Counted from the stretch's first letter, positions 26,401 to 35,541 are shown. The stretch is 64,000 bases of DNA from Neobacillus sp. WH10 (GCF_030123405.1 NZ_CP126110.1:1116001-1180000), one strand, 5' to 3'. The notes: generated by a model from the sequence alone, not told the origin. Translations and numbers: made by a program.

Positions 26401-27234
26401 GTGAGATGGATCGACACTCCACTAGATAGGGAAGAGTGGTACTCTACTGGCAGCAAGTTCCCGAGAATGGAGAAAATGCGTTGGCTTCAAACGGTCTATC
26501 CAGTCATAACTGCTATTGGCCAACACGTGAGTGATGCAATGTGGAACTATCTGCCGGGCGATAAACGTGAACAGACTTGGTTGGGTGCTGCAATCGGTCA
26601 GTCTCAGTACATGAATGCGTACCGCGAGGGAGACAAATTTTTCATTCAAAATCATGAGTTTGGTGATAGTGAACCTACCCACTGGGGTGATTTCTACTTG
26701 CCAGTCGACGATTCGAATGTGAAATTGTTCCAGAACGGGAACCTTGTTAAAGCAGATAAATGGTTCTCGACTTCAAGGCCGTTGGATGTTAGCCCTGAAC
26801 CAGCGACGTACACTGTCTATATGGACACCAAGCAATCTAAGTGGTCACCACTGTCTACTACAAGCGATATTACGTTCACGTTCAAGTCCGCTCGACCTGC
26901 GAATGGGAAAGAGGACCTAGCATTATTGTGGCCGAGATATGACTTTAAGCTTGATGGGGAGAATAAGGCAAAAGGTGGGATCACCGACCATTTCGATCTA
27001 TCATTCGTACTTCAATCCGGTGCTACTCCAGACATTCGTGGGGTTGAGGCTGAAGTATCCACTGACGATGGCAACACTTGGAGTACTGCAAAGGTGCAGA
27101 AAATCGAAGGTGGTCACTACACTGTGACGGTGAAAAATCCAGCATCCGGCTACGTGTCACTGCGCATCAAAGGATGGGATGCAAACGGCAGCAAGGTTGA
27201 ACAGACTCTGATTAAGGCTTATGGCGTGCGCTGA
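23416..27234 (+). CDS. Very large secreted subtilase (S8) with PA-type insert, Actinobacteria-like
   Basis: Secreted serine protease, 1272 residues. Signal peptide at 1-32 (basic start, hydrophobic core, cleavage near SFA-DD), propeptide-like region with MHKITLVTGDVVTVEKY, a style common in actinobacterial subtilases, then the S8 domain: Asp256 (VAVLDTGID), His293 (HGHGTHVAS), Asn390 (AAGNAG), Ser472 (GTSMATPHVAG). The C-terminal 700 residues are beta-rich, with a PA-like segment (SGKLAVVTRDANQTTAQQIK). Start: ATG 23416 after GGGAGAG; a TTG directly before it is possible. The gene looks richer in G+C than its neighbours, suggesting transfer. Its stop lies 5 bp before a duplicated piece of the response regulator, whose downstream terminator it uses. 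Confidence 0.93.
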   Translation: MGKRRKKKIINVMAACLTTAVLLGTSTVDSFADDTNAETPTIQAPQPKENSREVDMHKITLVTGDVVTVEKYSDGNLVSTLVPSEDGTSVSFTQKTIDGDTYLIPDEATPFLAAGQMDEELFNITKLIEYGYDDSHQSSIPLIVTEESGNDAAVSESVDETVTTGAMKTVDLPSVNAVAVKTNKKHAKKFWDAVDGQANTKQAQPEPEPELTEGIKKIWLDKPVHALLDKSVPQIGAPTAWGAGYDGKGVKVAVLDTGIDPNHPDFKNSNNEYIVKEAKSFIEGQDFVDHHGHGTHVASTIAGSGAASGGKNKGVAPAAELLVGKVLSNEGDGTESGIIAGMQWAVQEKADIVSMSIGTNTPSDGTDPMSQAVNNLSETSDTLFVIAAGNAGSRKSTLGSPGAAEKALTVGAVDKSQTEFLAAFSSRGPVINNYRVKPEITAPGVGIIAARTAGTNMGTPIDDNYTSANGTSMATPHVAGAAAILKQRHPEWTGDQIKQVLAGTGVMNARYTPYQQGGGRVDVVKALDANVFSSPAVVSMGPAMVDDKPVEKSYKYVNPSDQDVTLNLALTATGENLVAAPAEMFTLNQSTVTVPAHGSSEVKVTFNPALGNVQDYKVVVNAISSDNQTINTTIGATKTEPVVRVNLQTIDRNGKKGIGEIIAANLDTGKITQIYPTSGSDTTLLLQPGRYSVMGVIKTFDETGIRTQDYTLAGEPLLELKYKEDKTITLDARLGKEVKISTPKESEQGGWHIGYRRAMDKGTVDYMLGASSAIWDHVYAVPTEPLKADEGTFSFEFDQRRYAPVIKASYDGLGGSIPLEPVGFVPRLDGTRNLKAVNVGKALPEDISGKDISGKLAVVTRDANQTTAQQIKALQAAGAEAVVLVNDRTGIYAASVLIADNIAIPAYTLGQEDGTAFLNRIANGPTLIKLKGIANSPYVYNIQLSWPGVIPAEPVEEVTAENSAVVMNHYRGTKGKYVGETTSPIRPNEVMVTNVVRWIDTPLDREEWYSTGSKFPRMEKMRWLQTVYPVITAIGQHVSDAMWNYLPGDKREQTWLGAAIGQSQYMNAYREGDKFFIQNHEFGDSEPTHWGDFYLPVDDSNVKLFQNGNLVKADKWFSTSRPLDVSPEPATYTVYMDTKQSKWSPLSTTSDITFTFKSARPANGKEDLALLWPRYDFKLDGENKAKGGITDHFDLSFVLQSGATPDIRGVEAEVSTDDGNTWSTAKVQKIEGGHYTVTVKNPASGYVSLRIKGWDANGSKVEQTLIKAYGVR

Positions 27235-27239
27235 CCTTC

Positions 27240-27338
27240 AAAATTCACATCAATAAGATTTTTAAAAAGCTGAATGTAAAAAGCCGTTCACAGGCAGTCA
27301 TTTATGCCGTTCGAAATCAACTTGTGCCGTTTTCTTAT
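27240..27338 (+). pseudogene. Direct repeat, right copy: fragment of response regulator 3' end
   Basis: Encodes KIHINKIFKKLNVKSRSQ onward, identical in protein to residues 182-213 of the regulator at 21105, with three synonymous differences (AAC/AAT, TTC/TTT, GTA/GTG) and TAA changed to TAT. No promoter or start. It marks the right boundary of the 5.5-kb segment. Confidence 0.92.
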
Positions 27339-27381
27339 AGAACTATCCTGCACCTTCATAAGGTGCGGATAGTTCTTTTGT
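27339..27381 (+). terminator. Terminator after regulator fragment
   Basis: AGAACTATCC-T-GCACCTT pairs with AAGGTGC-GGATAGTTCT with one bulge, then TTTTGTTTT. It was probably the original terminator of the regulator gene and now serves the protease at 23416. Confidence 0.9.
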
Positions 27382-27389
27382 TTTATGCT

Positions 27390-27505
27390 GGTATAGAACC
27401 AATAGCAGTAAAAGTTACTACCTTTGATTAATTTTTGGAAATTTAAAAATACTAGATAATAAAGATAGAATCATAGTTTACTAGTTTCATTATTTTAAAA
27501 GATGA
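27390..27505 (+). repeat. Protease leader repeat, copy 2
   Basis: TATAGAACCAATA and TAGAATCATAGTTTACTAGTTTCATT recur at 31200-31310 with few changes, in the same place relative to the start codon. Probably a shared ancestral promoter or regulatory leader. Confidence 0.7.
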
Positions 27506-27517
27506 GGTGATTTGTGA

Positions 27518-30500
27518 ATGAAAAAAAGAAAAATGAAAGCATGGAAAGTTATGACCACAGCCGCGATGACATCCTTATTATTTACATCACTTACCGTTTT
27601 TGCAGAAAGTGATGATATGCCAGCTGAGTCGCAAATGGTTGAAGAAATGGTGGAAGAAGGAGGACCATTATTTTTTGATAAGGATAAGATCGAAACAGGT
27701 CAAGATGATTCACTTTATAAAGACGTAAAAAAAGAAGGTTTAGTTGAAGCACATAAACCGAATGATACTGTTCGTTTCATCGTTGAAGTTGAACAACCAA
27801 CAGCTACTGACCTTTCTCCAAAAAACAAAAAATCTTTGTTTAAGGAAAAACAAGACAAAGTAATTGAAGAAATATCGAAGAAAAATAGGTCTAAATCAAA
27901 TTCTCCTTCTAAAGTAAAACAACGCTTTTTCGAAAGTTTTAATGGTTTTAGTATAGAAACAGAGTTTCAAAATATAAAAGAAATCCAGTCTATTCCTGGG
28001 GTTGTGAATGTCCATATTGCTAGAACATTCCAGGAATCAATGGCTGCAAGTAAAGAATTAGTACAAGCTCAAAAAGTATGGGAACAATATGGCTATAAAG
28101 GTGAGGGATTAGTAGTCGCGGTCGTAGATTCAGGGATTGATTATACACATCAAGATATGACATTAACTGATAAAGCAAAGGCAAAAGAGAAATTAACTCA
28201 AAGTGGAATTAAAAGTAAATTGGATGAAACAGCTGTAAACGATGTTTGGTATTCCGATAAAGTCCCAACAGGTTATGATTGGGCTGACGATGATACTGAT
28301 GTCATTCCTGCAGGAAATGGAAGTTCGCATGGTACACACGTTGCTGGAACAATTGGAGCAGACGGGGACGAAACGAATGGCGGAATCGAGGGTATTGCAC
28401 CAGGTGTTCAACTCTTAGCTGAGAAGGTGTTCTCCGATAAAGGTGGCGGAGCCTATGAGGATGATATTATTGCTGGAATAGAGCATGCAGTAACAATGGG
28501 TGCAGATGTGATAAACATGAGCTTAGGTTCTGATGCAGGCTTTGTAGGGGAAGAAAATGATCCGATACAAAAAGCTATTCGAGTTGCGACAGAACAAGGT
28601 ACACTTGTTGTAGTAGCGGCTGGTAATTCCGCTTATAGTACTAAACATAATTTATTATTTCCATCTGCTTATAGTCCATATGCAGAAAATCCTGATATTG
28701 GAACAGTTAGTGAGCCATCTGTAGGTCCATATGCTTTATCAGTTGCTTCTTATGAAAATACACAAATGCATTTAAATACTTTATCAGAAACAAATGGTTT
28801 AAAGCTTCCTTTCCAAGATCAAACTCAATTTGGAAAGCCTAACTTTAAACTCTCAAATTTTTTAAATCCGAATGAAGAGTACGAGCTAGTATTTGTAGGC
28901 GAAGGTTCCAAGAATGCTGACTTTACTAGTAATGGTAAAAACGTAGCAGGGAAAATTGTCGTAGCAAAATTATTGAATCAATATACTTCTTATTCTTTTA
29001 TTCAGTTTAACGCAGCAAAATTTGGAGCAAAAGCAGCAATCATCATACCACCAGATAGCATGGGTGATTATCCATATCTGAGATTGAGTGAATTTTCAAT
29101 TCCAGCTGCTACAACGGGTAAGGCTCCAGGGCAAGAACTAATTAATAAACTAACGAATAATCAAATTGTAAAGATGAAATTAGCAGGCGATACTTGGGTC
29201 GATAATGCAAACAAAAACACGATGTCCTATTTCTCATCCATTGGTTCACCACATACATTAGATTTTAAACCTGAGATTTCTGCTCCTGGTGGAAATATTT
29301 ATTCGACTGTACCCGGAAATGATTATGAAATTATGAGCGGTACATCGATGGCAGCTCCTCATGTGGCAGGCGGTTCGGCATTGTTATTGCAGGCACTTTA
29401 TCAAAAAGGCTTAACACATTCACAAGATACGGTATTAAAGGCAAAACTGGCTTTAATGAATACATCGAATATTGTGATGGATCCTAGAACAAATGGAGAA
29501 GTGCCATATTCTCCACGTGTACAAGGGTCAGGTTTAATGCAGATTCAAAATGCAATTAATACACCTGTTATTGTTACTAATAGAAACGCACCTTTAGAAC
29601 AAGCAGGATCAGTAGCATTAAAGGAAATTGGTCAAAATACAAGCTTTAAATTACAAATGGAAGCATTAGATGCCCCTAAAGCTAAAAATAATAGTGATGA
29701 TATTGAATACAATGTTTATGTAGATGTCCTGAAAGATAAGACTGAATTGAAGGAATTTGATTTAGATAATGATGGGAAGCTAGATTCAAAAGAGTATTTA
29801 ACATTAACAAGTGAACGTATTAATGATGCGACTGTCACTGTAAATGATACTATCGTAACAGACAAAAAAGGAGCATTAGTTAAAATCAAACCAGGTCAAA
29901 CAAAAATGCTGACTGTTAACGTATCTTTACCAGATTCCTTAAAGAAAAATAGTTTTGTAGAAGGATTTGTTCGTCTTGTACCAGTAGCGAAAGACCAGGA
30001 TAAAGCAGTGCCACTAACTGTTCCTTATATGGGCTTCTATGGAAAATGGGATGAACCGCAAAATATTGATCTTCCAGCATGGGAAAAAGATGCATTTTTA
30101 GGCTATACCGCGCTTTGGGATGGCACATCAGAACGTTATCCAAAGGGATATAATTCTACTACTGGCACATTTGATCTTAACAAAATTGCCATCTCGCCAA
30201 ACTTCCATCTAATCGGTATTTATTCTTCCTTTACTGCTTTACGTAATTTGCAAAAAACAGAAATGTATATCGAAGATCAATCAGGAAATATCGTTAAGTA
30301 TTTAGGTGACTTCAGTGAATATACAGGTCAACCATGGAAATTCAGAAAAAATATTATGTCATTTGGAGATACTTCTTACAATGAACTTTATGCTTGGGAT
30401 ATGAAAGATGAGTCTGGACAATTTGTACCCGAAGGAAATTATCAATATGTCATTAAAACGACATTAGACTATCCAGGTGCAAGACCACAAGAAGTTAAAA

Positions 30501-31075
30501 TGCCTGTTAAAGTAGATTCCACACTTCCTAAAGTAACAGACATTAAGGTAACTCCGAAAGATGAAAAATACGAAATTTCCTGGAAGGGCACAGATAATGA
30601 AAACGGAAGTGGATATGCCGCTTCCATGGTTTGGGTTAACGGAAATTACTATACACCAGGAAATGCGACTACATTACTCTTAAACTCCGAACCTAAAAGT
30701 ATTGTTGTAGTTGGAGCGGATTACGCATATAATCACTCTTACACCGTTTGGGGAGATCAAGATCAAAAATATATGAGCGAATGGATGGTTCTTTCCAATT
30801 CAAGTGTATATCCGACTAAAAATATAAACAAAAACACTCCAGCAGAAATTGATTACTTTGCCCAAAACAGATCAGACTGGACATTTAATGTAAAAGATAT
30901 AAATGGAAATATAGTCGATATGTTTGAATTTAATAATGAAAAAGAAGTTCATACAAAATGGGCACCTAAACCGGAGCTTCCAAATGGAGATTACTTTATC
31001 TCAGCTGATGTAGTGTCAAAAGACGGCTTTAAAGTGACAACAACACCTAAAAAAGTAACGGTTCTCCAACAATAA
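27518..31075 (+). CDS. Large secreted Vpr-like subtilase (S8)
   Basis: Secreted serine protease, 1185 residues. Signal peptide cleaved near VFA-ES at 29/30; inhibitor-I9-type propeptide (about 80-175); S8 catalytic residues Asp204 (VAVVDSGID), His271 (SSHGTHVAG), Asn370 (AAGNS), Ser610 (MSGTSMAAPHVAG). The 240-residue gap between Asn and Ser holds a PA-domain insert (about 450-560), as in Vpr. A Ca-binding-type loop DLDNDGKLDSKEYL follows near 750, then fibronectin/FlgD-like beta domains. GAGGTGA precedes the ATG. It shares a leader with the next protease and its signal peptide with the remnant at 23003, so it is part of an old tandem array. Terminator follows. Exported enzyme for peptide scavenging. 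Confidence 0.93.
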   Translation: MKKRKMKAWKVMTTAAMTSLLFTSLTVFAESDDMPAESQMVEEMVEEGGPLFFDKDKIETGQDDSLYKDVKKEGLVEAHKPNDTVRFIVEVEQPTATDLSPKNKKSLFKEKQDKVIEEISKKNRSKSNSPSKVKQRFFESFNGFSIETEFQNIKEIQSIPGVVNVHIARTFQESMAASKELVQAQKVWEQYGYKGEGLVVAVVDSGIDYTHQDMTLTDKAKAKEKLTQSGIKSKLDETAVNDVWYSDKVPTGYDWADDDTDVIPAGNGSSHGTHVAGTIGADGDETNGGIEGIAPGVQLLAEKVFSDKGGGAYEDDIIAGIEHAVTMGADVINMSLGSDAGFVGEENDPIQKAIRVATEQGTLVVVAAGNSAYSTKHNLLFPSAYSPYAENPDIGTVSEPSVGPYALSVASYENTQMHLNTLSETNGLKLPFQDQTQFGKPNFKLSNFLNPNEEYELVFVGEGSKNADFTSNGKNVAGKIVVAKLLNQYTSYSFIQFNAAKFGAKAAIIIPPDSMGDYPYLRLSEFSIPAATTGKAPGQELINKLTNNQIVKMKLAGDTWVDNANKNTMSYFSSIGSPHTLDFKPEISAPGGNIYSTVPGNDYEIMSGTSMAAPHVAGGSALLLQALYQKGLTHSQDTVLKAKLALMNTSNIVMDPRTNGEVPYSPRVQGSGLMQIQNAINTPVIVTNRNAPLEQAGSVALKEIGQNTSFKLQMEALDAPKAKNNSDDIEYNVYVDVLKDKTELKEFDLDNDGKLDSKEYLTLTSERINDATVTVNDTIVTDKKGALVKIKPGQTKMLTVNVSLPDSLKKNSFVEGFVRLVPVAKDQDKAVPLTVPYMGFYGKWDEPQNIDLPAWEKDAFLGYTALWDGTSERYPKGYNSTTGTFDLNKIAISPNFHLIGIYSSFTALRNLQKTEMYIEDQSGNIVKYLGDFSEYTGQPWKFRKNIMSFGDTSYNELYAWDMKDESGQFVPEGNYQYVIKTTLDYPGARPQEVKMPVKVDSTLPKVTDIKVTPKDEKYEISWKGTDNENGSGYAASMVWVNGNYYTPGNATTLLLNSEPKSIVVVGADYAYNHSYTVWGDQDQKYMSEWMVLSNSSVYPTKNINKNTPAEIDYFAQNRSDWTFNVKDINGNIVDMFEFNNEKEVHTKWAPKPELPNGDYFISADVVSKDGFKVTTTPKKVTVLQQ

Positions 31076-31086
31076 ACCGATTGCGG

Positions 31087-31117
31087 CCCAAGTGAGGATA
31101 ATTCACTTGGGTTTTTT
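31087..31117 (+). terminator. Intrinsic terminator after Vpr-like protease
   Basis: CCCAAGTGA (31087-31095) pairs with TCACTTGGG (31103-31111), then TTTTTT. Confidence 0.92.
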
Positions 31118-31189
31118 CATGCCCGGTGCATGGTGCTATATCTATACGCATAAGATGATGATTAAATAAAAAGACACGGAGTAGTACTT

Positions 31190-31310
31190 TTGTTTTATTC
31201 TGATATAGAACCAATAACTGCAAAATTTACTTCATATGTTTAATATTCAGAAAAGTAGAAATGTGGGATGATAAATGTAGAATCATAGTTTGCTAGTTTC
31301 ATTCATTCAT
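31190..31310 (+). repeat. Protease leader repeat, copy 3
   Basis: GATATAGAACCAATAACTG, GTTTAATATTCAGAAAAGTAG and TAGAATCATAGTTTGCTAG match copies 1 and 2 upstream of paralogous proteases. Confidence 0.7.
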
Positions 31311-31348
31311 TTTTTTATGAACAATTATATTGGACAAGGGGATGCGGT

Positions 31349-34300
31349 ATGAAGAGAAAGAAAATAAGGAAGATCCTTACAGGAACATTAGCTGTAGGCA
31401 TGTTACTATCTCAAGGCACTCCATATAACGTATTGGCGAAAAGCACCTATGAACTGAATCCAGTGGATCATGCGGAGGAAATTCTAAAGAGCCTGTCTTC
31501 AGAACAAAGAAAAGCGTTAGAGCAATTGGATGCCAAACCAAACTTTACGATTTCACCGGACATTAAAACGAATAGCCCGGAATTAGTCAAGGTCATCGTT
31601 GAATTCGAACAGGTGCCAGCGAAAATTGAAGTGATGAAGCAAGCGGCAAAAGGAACGAACCTATCTTCTTCTGCGGCGAATGAAAAAGTAAAAGAATCTC
31701 ACAAAGCTTTTAAAGAACATGTGCAATCATTGAAATCACAGAAAAACGTGAGCAAATACAATGCAGAAGATGTAAACATCACTAGAGAGTATACAAACGC
31801 CATCAACGGTGTAGCGATGACGCTGCCTGGCGTGGCAGTGCAGGAGTTGCTGCAATCTGGAGTTGTTAAACGTATTTTTAAAGATTACGAGGTAAAAGTG
31901 GAACCGCCGGTAAAAACGAAAGAAGCCATTGATCCGAAAATGGCAGACAGTATCCCTCAAATTGGCGTAGACAAGCTGCATGCCGAGAACATTACCGGTA
32001 AGGGAATAAAAGTCGGTGTTCTTGATACAGGTGTTGACTATAATCATCCTGACTTAAAAGATGCTTATAAAGGCGGATATGATTTTGTAGATAACGATGC
32101 AGATCCGATGGAAACAACGTACGAGGATTGGATAAAAGCTGGTAAGCCGGAATATCCAGGCTTAGTGTACTATACAAACCATGGTACACATGTAGCGGGA
32201 ACGATTGCAGCTCAAAAGAAAAATAATGCGGATTATGCTGTGAAAGGGGTAGCACCTGAAGTCGATTTATATTCTTATAGAGTATTGGGACCTTGGGGAG
32301 GGGGAAATACAGCGGGAATCCTTGCTGGAATCGATAAAGCGATTAAAGATGGCATGGATGTCATCAACATGTCGCTTGGAGCCCAGACAAATGATCCTTT
32401 ATACGCCACTTCAGTAGCTGTAAATAACGCCATGCTCTCAGGCGTGGTGACTGTTGTTGCCGCGGGCAACTCCGGACCGAACGAAAAAACTCTCGGTTCT
32501 CCAGGAACGGCTGCTCTCGGTATTTCAGTAGGGGCAAGCGATGTTTCCATGTCCATTCCTACATTCAGCGCAAGTGTATCTAACGAAAAATTTGAAAATA
32601 TGCAGCTATTAGGCAAGGACTTTTCTGATAAGTTAGAAGATTTGCAAGGACAATCCTTACCAATTGTATTTGCGGGACTTGGTAAACCTGCTGATTTTAC
32701 GGGGAAAGATCTTAACGGAAAAATTGCGTTAATTCAGCGCGGAGAAATTACGTTTGATGAAAAAATTAAAAATGCAAAAAATGCTGGAGCAAAAGCGGTT
32801 ATCGTATATAACAATGTCGACGGACAAATACCTGCCTACTTAGGTGAGGGGGTAGGTATTATTCCATCTTTCCGCCTGTCAAAAGCGGATGGTGAACGGT
32901 TAAAGGCGCTAGGCGAAGTATCTTTCAAATTTGAAACGTTAAGCAATACAAAAACGGAAGGCGATCACTTGGCTGATTTCAGCTCACGTGGGCCGGTAAA
33001 CGGAAATTATGATATTAAGCCGGATGTAGTTGCTCCTGGTGTTTCAATTTTCTCTACTGCACCGGAATACATCAATGATCCGCAAGACGGTATTTATTAC
33101 GGCAATGCATATGTACGCTTGTCTGGTACATCGATGGCGACTCCTCACGTAACAGGTACAGCTGCATTGATCCTGCAGCAGCATCCAGAATACACACCTT
33201 TCGATGTAAAAGCGGCTCTTATGAATACATCTGATGATTTGAACGGAAAGTATTCTGTATACGAAGTGGGTTCAGGGCGCATCGATGCGTATCAAGCTGT
33301 TCATACGGATACATCCATCAAAGTATTAGACAAAACAAAAAATATTGAGAACGGAAATGTTGTCGAAATTGACGAACAAACAGGTTCTATTATGTTTGGC
33401 AGACATTTTAAGCAAGGTGATAAACCAATTGAAGCAAGCAAAAAAGTGACTGTTCAAAACAACGGTAAGGAAGAAAAATCCTTTAAAGTAGAAGTGGAGT
33501 ATCACGGCGAGCGTACAGGCATTCAAGATGCAGTGAAGAATGGAATACAAGTTGAGGTACCGGCATCTCTTACAGTGGCAAGCGGACAATCACAGGAACT
33601 GCAGCCGAAAATTACGATTCCTTCTAGTGCAGCGAAAGGCAGATATGAAGGATATATCCATGTAACGAATGCGAACAATCCGGCCGAAACATATCAAATC
33701 CCATTCGCTGTCATGGTGACGGAAAAGGGATTTGAATATATAAAAACGAGTACACCATCTGTAACAAATAATACACCTTTCTGGGAACTTTTAAGCACTA
33801 CGGTCCACGGAATAATGAAGTTGAATAGTCCGATGCAAACAATCGATGTGCTTGTCAAGGACAGTAAAACAGGAAAAGCTGTAGGTTTTATAGGAACAGC
33901 TGACACTAGTAGGTTACTAATAGACAGAGAAACCTTTCTTATAGGAGCATTCAAGGGTACTGTCTATCCATTTACAAATGATTCTTCCAAGCCGATTAGC
34001 GATCTTCCTGTGAAGCTTCCAGCAGGCGATTATATACTGGAAACGATTGGGCACGATGAGGAAGGGAAATCGTATGTTGTAGATAATCCGCTTATTGTGG
34101 ACAATACAGCACCGGAAGTGAATATGGACAAAAAACCAGGTGTGATCGAGGTTAATGACTCTATGTTTACGGAAGAAGATGGACAGAAAGCAGTATGGCT
34201 GCATGGAACAGCTAAAGATGAGACAGTGGATGTATTGAAATCCAAAGGCTTGAACATTGATCAATCATCCAACATAATGGATTACTATGCAAACTCTGGA

Positions 34301-35491
34301 AGGGTAGGTGGAAGCTTCCCAATCCAAGCAAATGGAGATGTGAAATTCGGTATTGAGGCAAATGATATTGCAACAAAACCTTTACATTTGACTTTGAATA
34401 CGTCTGATATTGCAACGACATTTAATAAGCAAAACTATGTCTTCGTAAAAGAAGGTACAGAGTATGCAACTTCTAGTTACGATAAGAAAGACGTGAAGAT
34501 TGACGATACAGTTACGATGACACTTAGCCTCAATAATGTAAAGCAGCTTGTATCTGGAGAATTCCAAGTAGGGTTCAAGAACGATTTGTTTAAGTTTGAG
34601 AATGTGAAGCTGAACAATGCGGCAAACGAGTATGCAAAGGAAAATGGCCTGGAGGTATCGTTGCAAGAACCTGTGGTGACAGAAGGAACTTACACTAATA
34701 CGGTGAAATTCGGCGCTTCCATGACAGGAAATGGATTCAGCGGTTTGGACGGGGATATGCCTTTTCTTGATGTCACGTTCAAAGTAGTAAGTGATGCATA
34801 TTACGATAATGCTACCATATTTGATGTAAAGCAGGCGTCTTATATGAAAGCGGGACAAACAGCAGCTACTGCCATTTCTTATTTGAATACGGAAAGCTTT
34901 AACATTATTTCAACGCATTCGAGAGTACAGGGTTCCATCTTACCGGAAGCATTTTTGACAGCAGGCGGTTCTTTGAAAGCAGGAGATTATACAAAAATTG
35001 GTGCCCAAGTATATGTGATGTCCCCAAAAGGTAAAAAATATAAGGGAACAATTGATAATAGAGGATCCTACACGATTAAGGGTATCCCAGCTTCTAATGA
35101 AGCACACACAGTTGTTGTCGATGTTCCGGGGCATCTCAAAGTGATGAAGAAGTTCATTCCTGGATATTCTGTAAACGGTGAGATGCGCGGGCAACATTTT
35201 AGATTAGGTGGTAAAAGTCTTGCTGGTGACGTGAATGACGACAGCATGATTGATATCCACGATATTCAAAGTATCGTAGAGGCCTATGGTACGAATGATC
35301 CATCGATCGTGCCGCAAGATATCAATCAAGACGGCGTGGTGGACGAAACAGATATTCGTTTTGTCGAGAAAAACTTCTTAACGAAGGGACCGGATGCACC
35401 TGCTAAAAAGCAGCCAAAAGAATCACTAGGCAATGGGAAGAAAGATTTGGCATACTTCCTCCGTCTTGTAGGTCTTGAGCCGAAACAATAA
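31349..35491 (+). CDS. Secreted subtilase (S8) with cohesin-like and dockerin domains
   Basis: Secreted serine protease, 1380 residues. Signal peptide (cleavage near VLA-KS, 30/31), I9-type propeptide, S8 domain with Asp226 (VGVLDTGVD), His278 (NHGTHVAG), Asn374 (AAGNSG) and Ser595 (LSGTSMATPHVTG), and a PA insert between Asn and Ser (about 435-530). After fibronectin-like regions comes a cohesin-like beta domain (about 1046-1187), a carboxypeptidase-regulatory-like domain (about 1190-1270), and a two-repeat dockerin (1291-1344: GDVNDDSMIDIHD and QDINQDGVVDETD, Ca-binding pattern). It ends YFLRLVGLEPKQ, a tail kept in the remnant at 22374. No cellulosome genes are present, so dockerin-cohesin pairing may be intramolecular or between protease copies. 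Start after AAGGGGATG-type site. Confidence 0.93.
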   Translation: MKRKKIRKILTGTLAVGMLLSQGTPYNVLAKSTYELNPVDHAEEILKSLSSEQRKALEQLDAKPNFTISPDIKTNSPELVKVIVEFEQVPAKIEVMKQAAKGTNLSSSAANEKVKESHKAFKEHVQSLKSQKNVSKYNAEDVNITREYTNAINGVAMTLPGVAVQELLQSGVVKRIFKDYEVKVEPPVKTKEAIDPKMADSIPQIGVDKLHAENITGKGIKVGVLDTGVDYNHPDLKDAYKGGYDFVDNDADPMETTYEDWIKAGKPEYPGLVYYTNHGTHVAGTIAAQKKNNADYAVKGVAPEVDLYSYRVLGPWGGGNTAGILAGIDKAIKDGMDVINMSLGAQTNDPLYATSVAVNNAMLSGVVTVVAAGNSGPNEKTLGSPGTAALGISVGASDVSMSIPTFSASVSNEKFENMQLLGKDFSDKLEDLQGQSLPIVFAGLGKPADFTGKDLNGKIALIQRGEITFDEKIKNAKNAGAKAVIVYNNVDGQIPAYLGEGVGIIPSFRLSKADGERLKALGEVSFKFETLSNTKTEGDHLADFSSRGPVNGNYDIKPDVVAPGVSIFSTAPEYINDPQDGIYYGNAYVRLSGTSMATPHVTGTAALILQQHPEYTPFDVKAALMNTSDDLNGKYSVYEVGSGRIDAYQAVHTDTSIKVLDKTKNIENGNVVEIDEQTGSIMFGRHFKQGDKPIEASKKVTVQNNGKEEKSFKVEVEYHGERTGIQDAVKNGIQVEVPASLTVASGQSQELQPKITIPSSAAKGRYEGYIHVTNANNPAETYQIPFAVMVTEKGFEYIKTSTPSVTNNTPFWELLSTTVHGIMKLNSPMQTIDVLVKDSKTGKAVGFIGTADTSRLLIDRETFLIGAFKGTVYPFTNDSSKPISDLPVKLPAGDYILETIGHDEEGKSYVVDNPLIVDNTAPEVNMDKKPGVIEVNDSMFTEEDGQKAVWLHGTAKDETVDVLKSKGLNIDQSSNIMDYYANSGRVGGSFPIQANGDVKFGIEANDIATKPLHLTLNTSDIATTFNKQNYVFVKEGTEYATSSYDKKDVKIDDTVTMTLSLNNVKQLVSGEFQVGFKNDLFKFENVKLNNAANEYAKENGLEVSLQEPVVTEGTYTNTVKFGASMTGNGFSGLDGDMPFLDVTFKVVSDAYYDNATIFDVKQASYMKAGQTAATAISYLNTESFNIISTHSRVQGSILPEAFLTAGGSLKAGDYTKIGAQVYVMSPKGKKYKGTIDNRGSYTIKGIPASNEAHTVVVDVPGHLKVMKKFIPGYSVNGEMRGQHFRLGGKSLAGDVNDDSMIDIHDIQSIVEAYGTNDPSIVPQDINQDGVVDETDIRFVEKNFLTKGPDAPAKKQPKESLGNGKKDLAYFLRLVGLEPKQ

Positions 35492-35510
35492 CAAGGGATG
35501 TTGATAGAAG

Positions 35511-35541
35511 GGGAGGAATGCAGAAGCATTTCTCCCTTTTT
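35511..35541 (+). terminator. Intrinsic terminator after dockerin protease
   Basis: GGGAGGAATGC pairs with GCATTTCTCCC (one G-U), followed by TTTTTCC. Confidence 0.88.

Noticed and set aside
31349..35491. Cellulosome component
   Set aside because: No scaffoldin or glycoside hydrolase with dockerin is in the window; the catalytic domain is a protease.
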